A stretch of DNA of 64,000 nucleotides. Source: Blastobasis lacticolella. Lineage: Eukaryota > Arthropoda > Insecta > Lepidoptera > Blastobasidae. The DNA lies in contig LR990051.1 of NCBI GenBank assembly GCA_905147135.1, positions 3,868,463-3,932,462 on the forward strand. The letters are read 5' to 3'. The notes beneath the pieces are model-generated. The model ran no database searches. It worked only from the letters and a program-made list of their open reading frames with translations, and was not told where the DNA came from. Below, one piece after another: positions 55,751 to 64,000 of this stretch (positions are counted from its first letter, which is position 1; every line of letters begins with the position of its first letter). A program made the translations under genes and the position numbers.

Positions 55751-57405
55751 CTGTATGCTATGTTAGTAACTTTCGTTCTCTTGTTCTTTGGTTCTTTAGG
55801 TCTCTAACTTTTTAATCAGTTTGGCGCCATATTTTTATCTCACCCTATGCTAAGCGACAACGTAGCTATGAAGATTAGCACGGATTCAGTTCCCGAGTAG
55901 AAATTAGATAGCGGACTCTATAGGCTTCACACCATTACATCAACATTCCGATGCTGGATTTAAACATCTACATAAGGATCCTTTTGGCTAGGCAGGTAAT
56001 TTTCTTAAAAGTCAAATTTGCCACTATATCTATGCATGGCAGGCGATTTAGATTTTGGAATGGAAGGTCTACAGCCATTAGGCGGACTGTCTGCTCGTTT
56101 GACACAGAGTAGATAAACAATGAGTCAATCCTATCAATTCATTCATTCATTCCGAAGGGTTCCACAGTGCGCTACATCCGATTACGATAGTCCATTTAAG
56201 CGGCACATTTGATGACGAAAATGCAGAACTGCAGACCCCTTTTTCCAGAGTCACTAATTGCATCAGCATCCGAAATGTATCAAATCCATAAACACTGGCA
56301 ACTGAATTATTTGGACGTGATAGTATTTGTCATTTAGCTTACCTAAGTATTAGCGAATAGTTTAGCGTTCAGCGAATGGCTAGACAAACGAAAAGGGGAA
56401 GGGTGGAGGGGGGCGTGAGCCGAAAATCCGTTTTTGCTCTCATGTGTTAGCGATAAAATGGGGGAGGAAGAGTAGGAAACAGTCCCTGGCAGAAGAAGGA
56501 ATTAATCATTATATATATAGAACATACATAGCACAAGAGCCCTCGTTTTTCTCTATTCATTGGAAAAACGGTGACAAGTCCCACTGGTGAAGAATTGTAT
56601 GTGGGGATTACTGGAATGCTTTAGTAGAATGCTCTAGTTTTTTTCAGTTTAATTTTATTGGGAAGTAGGACTCTGTCAAGCCTGATGTATCCGCATGGGC
56701 TTTTATGCCCGGGCAGGTACCACTGCTTCATCTGAAATTGGTGAAGAGATATGTGAAAGTCGATTTGGTTCAAAAGAGAAACACAAAAATATTTACCCAA
56801 CCCTAAAAAGAGCTAAAACTACTCCATTTCAAATAAATACTAAAATTACAGCCCCCTCTCTTTCACATCGACATTCCACCCCGTAATGCAAAGGAAGTGC
56901 TCACGTCAGCATTATACAGCGTGCTCCCGTTACTTACTGTTATTGCCAGTCGTAAACACAGGGTGTTCCATTTAGTGAAACGTCAGTAAATGTTACGGTA
57001 CAGAAATGGCCGAGTATATTACCCTTAATTCCATCAGCCTGCTTAAGTTATCTTAATGATGTTCTAATACCGAGATAGGATTCTATGGTTTGTATCACAG
57101 AGTAAGTGCATTGAATACACGTGTATTTTGTTTGGTTCAAAAACATTTATAAAAAATGCCGTGAGTACCTTTCATGGAACACTACTCATTGTTAATACCG
57201 TTATTTTTTGTGTCTTTACTTTACTCGCACCTTTGTTGTTGCTCACTTGGTTTGCAGACGGTTTTATTCGCGTTTTATACGTATTCGTAGTTCTATCTCA
57301 ACTATAGTACATCTACTGTTGAAGATAGTCCTCTCTTCACCCCTTCCACGCCGATAGACTCTGTGATTCTATGGATCGAGTGCTTTATGAATCGATTGCT
57401 GGTCC
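55750..57405. other. Intergenic DNA, weak repeat traces
   Basis: 56690-56720 (TGCCCGGGCAGGTACCACTG) resembles lepidopteran LINE 3' pieces. A G-rich run at 56395-56420. No exon was recognised. Confidence 0.4.
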
Positions 57406-57410
57406 TGAGG

Positions 57411-57559
57411 CCCTATTTTTGAAACCGCTCGCAGCTATGTCAGCGCTCGTCTTCTAATGCTTGTCTTTTCTATCTTTAGCATCTTATCACTAGTGTGAAA
57501 GAAATAGATAACGCACGCGAGCGCTCGCGTGAATGCGAGCCGTTTAAAAAATATGGCCC
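57411..57559. mobile_element. Foldback MITE with GGCCC termini
   Basis: Inverted ends GGCCCTATTTTTGAAAC-GCTCGCA and TGCGAGC-GTTTAAAAAATATGGCC pair over about 25 bp with few mismatches. The interior has a second CpG-rich foldback. Non-coding. Confidence 0.7.
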
Positions 57560-57564
57560 CTACG

Positions 57565-59685
57565 GCTACATGGCGTTACCATCGCCACTAAATAAGCTTA
57601 TTACGTAACTCTGTTGCCAATAATTCTCTGATTTAAATTATTGAAATTTTGCTTTTGCGATTTAATAGTTTTAGTTTATTGCAATGGAACTTTGTTAGCA
57701 ACTGAACCCATGAAATCAATGATACGAATTAGCCTACAACTCTGGAACCTATGCCGGTGATCTTAGTTCTGTTACGGATAACTAAATTTCTGATCTTAAC
57801 TCGTAGATAATCTCCGAACACAGCTCTCTCTCTCTAACAATACAAACAAATAAAAATCTACTCGCCTGTAAATGGCGACGAAAACGAAGACCAACCACAA
57901 AACAAAACAATATGAAAATAAATTTATTAACTATAAATCAAATACCAAGTTAGAACGATTGAGCAATAAATATCAATGAGTTTAATGTTCCCGCGTACAT
58001 GCAATATCTGTGTCGGCCATATTGGCAGCCATCTTGATTTACGATTCACCAGCGCCGCGGCATAGCGCGGCGAGCTGTCAATAGTTACTGCGATCTATCG
58101 TCGATCGTAAAATTTATCAATGAAACTGTAGCGCATTGAAAATTATGGAATGACTTGAAGCCAATGTGCTGTGAAGATGGATGAGGCAAATTTTTAGCAT
58201 AGGTGAAGGACAGAGAGAAGTGAGCTTCACATCCCGCAGGCAGAGGCAGTCGAGTGCCATAAGCTACGATCCTGCCTTTTGCCTTTTCCATATTCATACT
58301 TAGTAGATTCCTGCATACGTAGCTTGCTTGACAACCTTTATGTCTAGCTCTTATGTAGCTAAAGCGAGACAACGTTACATCCTGCGAGACGAAGCCCGTC
58401 ACGTTACGCAGGCTGATTACATCACTAAACCATTCAGATAGCAGATAATAGTTTTATTCCTATCTATTTATGTACACTACATACCTACACTATGTATGTA
58501 GGTATAATACCAGGTATCAGCCATAAATAATGCACATCGGCTAGTTTCCGCTTCGTACTCACTCACACGCGTGCGTCAGAGACGACACTCTACGATACCC
58601 TTGGCAAGGGTTTTTATTATTGGTGTTGTGTGTATTTCTTCGGTTTGTCTGGTAGACCCTTTTTGTTTAATACTTCACACACCTTTCAAGGGATTGAAGA
58701 ACTTTGATTACATTCTATTTTGCCTAGTATCCAATATGGGTGTTTGGATGTATGTTTGTACTCTTTCACACAAAAACGACTGCATTGATGTTGCTGCTAC
58801 GGCACCAGATAATCTAAAACAACAAAGTCCAATATCGCGGTTAAACATTTTCGCAATGGAGAGATAGGCTAAAAACGTTGTCAACGTTGAATATCCAAAA
58901 GGTTTCTTCGTTCCTCCGTCCAGTTCCTCTTCATCGGTAGATATTATGCAATTGACGAGTGAGGTCGTAACCGGGTATAGATACCAATTGCTGGGATGCC
59001 TTTTCTATGAGCAATCTGTTGGCTTCAATTCCGTATTGTAATACTATAGTTTATAGTTCTTCGAAGCTGTCAGTTACGACATCACAATAATAGTTAGGTA
59101 CCTATGGGCACTGATTTATAAATACGCGAACATTACGATTGTTTACGATAAGATATACTAATATTATTTAGGTGAAACCTTGAGCATTGTTTCGATCTCT
59201 GTCCAATCATCACTCATAAGTACTGCGTGCGGCTTTGGGCAACCAGTAACTTTACTTTGAAGGACCTAAATTATCGTACACAAAAAAATAATGGGTGATT
59301 GAGTGGATACCACTCAAGGACGATTTGCGAAAGGCTGCAGGGGGAGGCTGGATGCATAGGGTATGAGGAGGATGGAGAAGGTCTGGAGTTCCTCAGGTAC
59401 CAAACAAAAAGGCTGTTTACGCCACAGCGGGAAAGTATTTCGATTACATACAAATAACAATTCTAGTAATGGTCGTCAGAGGTAATAATTTTTTTCACAA
59501 TGAAGCGTTCTCTCAAACAAATTACATTTCAGTTTTTGTCACTTTCAAACATCATCGTACTTTCCTACATTTTTGGTACTTTTTGAATGATGAGATGTAC
59601 TTTACTCTGGCGGGCAACACAAGCCCAATTAAGATCTGTAATGGATTCCAAAAAAATACACACTTTGTATTTATTCAATAGGTAC
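57565..59685. other. Intergenic DNA, nothing definite
   Basis: 58040-58090 is a small GC-rich patch. TACATACC...GGTATAATACC words at 58480-58515 make a weak hairpin. Frames at 58085-58402 (minus) and 58571-58867 (plus) have no domain content. Confidence 0.4.
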
Positions 59686-59689
59686 CTAT

Positions 59690-59790
59690 AGGTATGGTGG
59701 TCAACTTTCTCGTTTGCCTCCCCCATCATCACAGCCCAAAGACGCCCGGGACCTCCCCCAGAGATCTCCACAAAGGCCAGTCCTGTGCCT
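59690..59790 (-). mobile_element. RTE-like LINE 3' tail
   Basis: CATCATCACAGCCCAAAGAC followed by CCTCCCCCAGAGATCTCCAC matches 32030-32090. Confidence 0.5.
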
Positions 59791-60100
59791 TCCGCAGCTG
59801 CTACCTGCGATCTTTACTAGGTCATCGTTTACAAAAAAAATAGAAGCAGATATTACAAGTAAACGCAACAGATCCACATCCTGTTCACGAGCTCGTACTT
59901 AATAAAGACAAAATCAATAAATTACGGCTATTCATCAAATGCTATCGTGTTTCTAACCAATATTTTTTATAATGAAAAATGACGCGTCAAGTTCGCAATG
60001 AATCATCCACGATGGCCTATAAAGCGAGCTATCAATTACAATTTCCATCCAGCATTTTAATTAAAATATACATTTTTTTTATAGTAGAATAATGTATCAA

Positions 60101-60474
60101 TCTGTCGTTGCAGTGTCGGTGGCCGAGTGGTTAAGGTATCCGACTTGTAAGCGAGAGGTACCGGGTTCGAATCTCACTGCGGTCAATGACTCTTTTCTGA
60201 GTTATGTACATTAGTAGAATACCTATTAACCGATGGTCTTACGGTGAGGGAAAACATCGTGACGAAACCTGCACATTCAGGCGACTGAATATGTAACCAT
60301 GATCCAATATGGTCAGGTTCCCCTGGTAGCAGGGTCACGGAGGTCAGATGGCAGTCGCTCCACTGTAATTATCTGATTTTCCAAATCCTGGATCATGGTC
60401 AAGGCGGATCCCGGGCCCTCGTTCGCGAGAGCACAACCGGGACATTAACGCCAAGATGATTATTATTATTATTT
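60101..60474 (+). mobile_element. Complete tRNA-derived SINE with 11-bp target duplication
   Basis: Flanked by exact duplicates TAATGTATCAA at 60090-60100 and 60475-60485. The head carries A-box TGGCCGAGTGG and B-box GGTTCGAATC. The body continues with CATCGTGACGAAACCTGCAC and CATGGTCAAGGCGGATCC and ends in an (ATT)n run. It could be mistaken for a tRNA gene, but the head is fused to the family body seen at 4699 and 54175. The exact duplication suggests the youngest of the copies here. Confidence 0.9.
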
Positions 60475-60489
60475 TAATGTATCAAATTA

Positions 60490-60900
60490 GGATAGGTAGG
60501 TTTTTAGGATGGGTTATCGTTCTGACGGTGTGGCCGGGAATTTAGTTGTTTAAGCAGGTTGGGTCGCTAGGAGCAGGCTTTGTTTGGGATTAAGTCAGCC
60601 AGAATTCGGGTAGGTTTAGGTAGGACGTAGGTATTGGCTGGCTGGGGTGCTCGCCCTCATCTGGTGTGCGTGCGCTTCGGTTACATTTGGCCATACTGGG
60701 GATTAAAACGTCTGTAGGCTGCTTCCCGAAGTATTTACCTCCCGGTTCCTCAAGAAACAATCAATCGGAGAATGAAAATAAAATAAAGCAACATTGTAAA
60801 AGCTCCGATATGAAAAATATGATAGCCTGCATAATTACAGTCATAAAGAGTGTCATCTTAGTCTTCACAGTTACAATGCTACTGCGATTTTTCATTTTAA
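60490..60900. other. Non-coding, nothing recognised
   Basis: G-rich GGTAGGT-type words at 60495-60640. An 87-codon frame (60666-60929) has no domain. Confidence 0.4.
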
Positions 60901-60904
60901 ACTC

Positions 60905-61090
60905 CGACGAAAAAAGAGGGGTGTTATAAGTTTGACGTGTGTATCTGTGTCTGTCTGTGGCATCATAGTTCCCAAATAGATGGACCGATGTCGACATGAC
61001 TTTCTCTATTTGAAAGCCAGTTTAATCGAGTTGGTTATTAGCTTTATTTCATTAAAATCGGTTCAGTAGTATAGAAAATAATTGAGTATA
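60905..61090 (+). repeat. Family B repeat, longest copy
   Basis: GGGGTGTTATAAGTTTGACG, CTGTCTGTGGCATCATAG, TAGATGGACCGATGTCGA, GCCAGTTTAATCGAG and ATTCATT-like TTTCATTAAAATCGGTTC parallel 3545-3690 and 1430-1565. Confidence 0.6.
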
Positions 61091-61520
61091 CGTAAACTGG
61101 ACCATAGTAACTGATAATTTTACAACACAGCTTCCAGTCGAGTGGCACAACAAATTAAAGTACACTCCAACGAATCAAATCACTAATAAAATAGTCAAAT
61201 GCAAACATTTAGAGCGCGGTGGAGTTATAAACATCTCCAATTCAGTATACTCGCAACAGTACTCGCGCTAGTCAGGCGCATCGATAAATCGCAAGTTTAT
61301 TGATTCAGTCGAAGAATTTATTGTTATTTGCGTAATTTATTGTTATTGTTCAATGCGCGCGAGAATTATGGCGCAGTTACTCGCCTGGTGATGAGATGCG
61401 TGTTTCTTTTTTTCATAAATAAACGTCAAAATGTATGAATTAAAACGCATTTATTTGCGATCTGACCAGGCATTCCCAAAAATATAAGTAATATAGGTAG
61501 GTAAAGAAAGACATGTAGAA
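61090..61520. other. Non-coding, nothing recognised
   Basis: 61205-61400 is slightly GC-richer with CGATAAATCGC and a TTATTGTTATT duplication (61319-61350). It may be regulatory; no exon. Confidence 0.35.
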
Positions 61521-61524
61521 TAGA

Positions 61525-61730
61525 AAGGCATTTATTTGGCACTCCATGCACACCAATCAACTTAAACCTAAACAATAAATTTAAAAAATACATCTTAATT
61601 TAACATAAAAAAATACCATTTAATATATAAGCTGTATGTGTGCGCTGCAGCAACACAAAAGGGTTGTGGCTCACCACAGTATTTACCTTGAAGGGCAACA
61701 CACTGATTGTATGGTCTGATTAGGTTTATA
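61525..61730 (-). repeat. Family E repeat, copy 2
   Basis: Reverse complement of the order seen at 39545-39790, with GCTGCAGCAACACAAAAGGG at 61645. Starts next to TAGAATAG, matching the CTATTCTA end of copy 1. Confidence 0.6.
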
Positions 61731-61833
61731 TGGTCCACTATATCATAATGTCCACTGTATAAGAAAGTCCACTCTACCAGAATGACGACTGTATCAGAAC
61801 ATCTAATCCATCAAAATGTCCACTGTATCAGAG
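61729..61833. repeat. Degenerate 17-18-bp minisatellite
   Basis: About six tandem units related to ATGTCCACTGTATCAGAA: 61748, 61766, 61783, 61800 and 61816 begin successive units with 3-6 differences each. Confidence 0.65.
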
Positions 61834-61834
61834 T

Positions 61835-62170
61835 GAGATAAGAGGTGCTTGCCTTACTTTTACTCTAAACAACTCATCAACTAGATTGCGGGAATGCGGA
61901 GTGAGTTAACCAGTCCTGTGATCTCGTTGAGACAGAGAATATGAGGGTACAACGTGGTGGTTTTTAGTGGATAGGATTTTAATTTCTATTGACAGGCGAG
62001 TCCCTCATAACCGTCTCGTCATCCTCCAGCGGCGAGTAGCTAACATTAAATGGATTTTCCCAACGAAACTTATTGGCTTACTGTGATGACATTGTGATCG
62101 AAAATGAGTATTGGCCTCCGACACTAAGACGCTCCATTCCTCTCTGTCCTGTGCTACCTCAATACTCAAT
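61835..62170. other. Non-coding, nothing recognised
   Basis: AT-rich; no gene or repeat limit visible. Confidence 0.4.
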
Positions 62171-62174
62171 ACTC

Positions 62175-62300
62175 AAATTTTTTTTTTTTTATAGCACCAA
62201 GGCAAACAAGCTTACGGCCTGCCTGATGGTAAGCAGTCAGGCCGCTTCATAAAAGTATTTTTTACAATTAAATATGTAAAAAATGCCAATAGTAAGCCCG
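62175..62300 (+). repeat. Poly-T-headed family A-like repeat
   Basis: A T-run, then GGCAAACAAGCTTACGGCC and CTGCCTGATGGTAAGCAGTC. A similar piece, without the long T-run, is at 63170-63270 (GGCAAACAAGCGTAC, TGCCTAATGGTAAGCGGTTA). Confidence 0.6.
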
Positions 62301-62551
62301 GAGTCCCAACGAAAGTAAATTCAATTGAAATTTACGAAGAAAGCACTAAATAAATTGTGTTAGTGGTTTAGCCTGACCGAGCAGCCTCGCAACATAGCCG
62401 TAACAGTCACGTACGGCATCCGAGTCATCACAAAGTAAGAGGCTCAACTCTGTCGGATAAGGGCAGGGGAATGATGATGACGACGTCTCTGGCGATCGGA
62501 CCTAGCGAGTGTTGCCAGCCTGCGATGCAAGCTTCCACTTAGTAGTCCTGT

Positions 62552-62697
62552 GGCCCTAGCACAAGTGTGTCCGCGACAAAGCTCGCGCCGCGAAAGAGCG
62601 TTTGTCTCTATCTCTCAATACTAAGACGAAAGAGATAGCAATACCTATGTCGCGCTTTTTCTCGCTAATCGCGCGCGAGAGCAACTTGTGCTAGGCC
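62552..62697. mobile_element. Foldback MITE with GGCCC termini
   Basis: GGCCCTAGCACAAGT at 62552-62566 pairs with ACTTGTGCTAGGCC at 62684-62697. The inside folds back again around CTCTATCTCTC / GAAAGAGATAG, the same interior words as the MITE at 57411 (TTTCTATCTTT / GAAAGAAATAG). Confidence 0.75.
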
Positions 62698-62699
62698 TA

Positions 62700-63015
62700 C
62701 TGATTGTTTGTAGCCCTGGTTAGCTGCCACCCTAGATCTACAAAGTGCAAAGCTAAACAAGCTCAAAAGCTATTCCAATGACAATAACAAGCAAGTACTC
62801 TTACAGTGATTTTCGGCCATGAAGAGAAGTTATATTCAGTGGCTACATAAATCTTAATTTTGGGACGGATTGTTTACTTTTAGGAATTTTCCCAAAACTC
62901 ACACTCCGTTCGTTATTACTTGGATCATTAATCCTGATAGGGAAGGGAAAAGCTACAAATGTGGTCAAAATGTCCAAGAATAGGATGAGCTTAGAAATAT
63001 TTAACTGTAGGACCT
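62700..63015. other. Non-coding, nothing recognised
   Basis: AT-rich; no gene or repeat limit visible. Confidence 0.4.
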
Positions 63016-63019
63016 TTGA

Positions 63020-63275
63020 ATGAATTAATGAATGAATAACGCTTTATTGCACAATCAAAAGTATATAATGGGTACTTAAAAGTAACAACAGGCGGCCTTA
63101 TCGCTTAAAGCGATTTCTTCCAGGCAACCTTTTTGGGTAGTTAACCTTTCCATATAAAGCACCTGTCGTTTTATTATAGCACTAGGTGGCAAACAAGCGT
63201 ACTATCTGCCTAATGGTAAGCGGTTACCGTAGCCTAAATACGTTTGCTACGCACGTCTGTAGGTTGTATTTGATG
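63020..63275 (-). repeat. LINE 3' end and family A-like piece
   Basis: 63035-63130 matches 29755-29865 (GCTTTATTGCACAAT, CAACAGGCGGCC, GATTTCTTCCAGGCAACC), and 63165-63270 is a family A-like repeat. Confidence 0.55.
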
Positions 63276-63514
63276 CCGTGGTGACCGAGCCGCGAGGGTG
63301 TCCATTTGCCAACGGGCGACCAAGGTTCGAGACTTCTTCCTGCTGCTACTGATCAGAACCGTGCATTAAACCCTTTGTTTTATGTCTACGTTCGTTTCTT
63401 TACCTAGTCTAGACTTTTAAAGTCTTCGTGTAATCTCTTGTAACCATGGGATATTCTTAAATCTTAACACGTTATTATAGGAAAAAGAGACTCCAGTCGA
63501 TGTCGAAAGGTTGG

Positions 63515-63740
63515 TATTTTTTTATTGCCTGAGAGGTACAAGGACGGATGGTCCACTTGACGGAAAGCGGCCACCGTCGCAATCTACAGGGAGCGGATGC
63601 GACGAAGGCCTTCGTGGTACCTGTAGACAGGCCTCTTGAAGAGTCTCACGTTATAGTGCAAGAACACTTTGGGTAAGCTGTAATTATAGTTCACAAGTGG
63701 TAAGTGTTTGAGACCGAAACCTAACCATTGCCCCATCACT
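63515..63740 (+). repeat. Poly-T-headed repeat, related to 31545-31690
   Basis: T-run, ACAAGGACGGATGGTCCACT, GGAAAGCGGCCACCGTCGCA, GGGAGCGGATGCGACGAAGG and a 3' extension through CTTGAAGAGTCTCACG. The longer of the two copies. Confidence 0.6.
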
Positions 63741-64000
63741 GGCCGGCAGCCCTGAATATTAAATTTTAAAGCTGTCACCAACGACTGACAGTGTCAAACT
63801 TTTTCTATTAACTTTTTCATTATGACGCCTGGAGCACTCATAATGCACGACAGTGATGGATGGGGCGCTAGGCTGGCTTAAGAAGGTAATGATCCTATGG
63901 GTTGATTGGCTCTTTCATGGTGTTTGGAGTCAAAGCTCCCTTTAGTTACAACACTACTGGATGACAAAGTTTATGTCTTGTTTAGTTGGTAAAATATATA
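63740..64000. other. Non-coding end of window
   Basis: No gene or repeat recognised before the window ends. Confidence 0.4.

Noticed and set aside
60111..60190. Functional tRNA gene
   Set aside because: A and B boxes are present, but the head is fused to the SINE body and flanked, with it, by one target duplication.
1..64000. CRISPR array or bacterial operon structure
   Set aside because: No regularly spaced identical repeats; introns, SINEs and Helitrons show a eukaryotic genome.

Overview
The window looks like a nuclear chromosome fragment from a moth or butterfly (Lepidoptera); I cannot name the species. The reasons are AT-rich intergenic DNA, one ordinary spliced insect gene, Lep1-type Helitrons with CTAG 3' ends, tRNA-headed SINEs, 3' debris of RTE-like LINEs, and poly-T-headed repeats of the kind common in lepidopteran genomes. 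Almost all of the window is non-coding and built from old transposon fragments.

Host gene. At 4104-6679 (+) lies a complete four-exon SLC22-type (organic cation/carnitine transporter-like) major facilitator gene. The GT/AG splice model gives exactly 542 codons including the stop. A reversed SINE sits in intron 1.

Viral block. At 22.4-27.4 kb five intronless gene units lie within about 5 kb: a protein tyrosine phosphatase on the minus strand (PTP1, degenerate active site), a complete IkB-like ankyrin gene (ANK1, +), a PTP with an intact catalytic loop (PTP2, +), the 3' end of a third PTP (PTP3, +), and a second ankyrin gene cut off at its 3' end (ANK2, +). Single-exon PTP and ankyrin genes side by side are a hallmark of bracovirus segments, the polydnaviruses that braconid wasps inject into caterpillars. 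The simplest reading is a germline-fixed, partly eroded bracovirus segment in a lepidopteran chromosome. Three genes keep a TATA box with an initiator about 30 bp downstream. PTP2 and PTP3 come from a tandem duplication with a 1280-bp period. ANK2 is cut by a 119-bp direct repeat that contains about 33 nt matching the 5' end of U2 snRNA.

The rest. From 7-22 kb and 28-64 kb I see no convincing host exon. These tracts hold fragments of LINE reverse transcriptases (RTE-like and Jockey/CR1-like), a mariner transposase relic, several Helitron pieces, one complete SINE with an 11-bp target duplication, foldback MITEs with GGCCC-like termini, recurring repeats (called families A-E here), and islands of higher GC with dense homeobox-like, GATA-like and CRE-like words that may be conserved regulatory elements.

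Function. In the parasitoid system, viral PTPs and IkB-like ankyrins are delivered together to dampen host haemocyte behaviour and NF-kB signalling. Here at least PTP2 and ANK1 have open frames, so domestication or recent insertion are both possible. All family calls are by eye from translated motifs; no database search was run.
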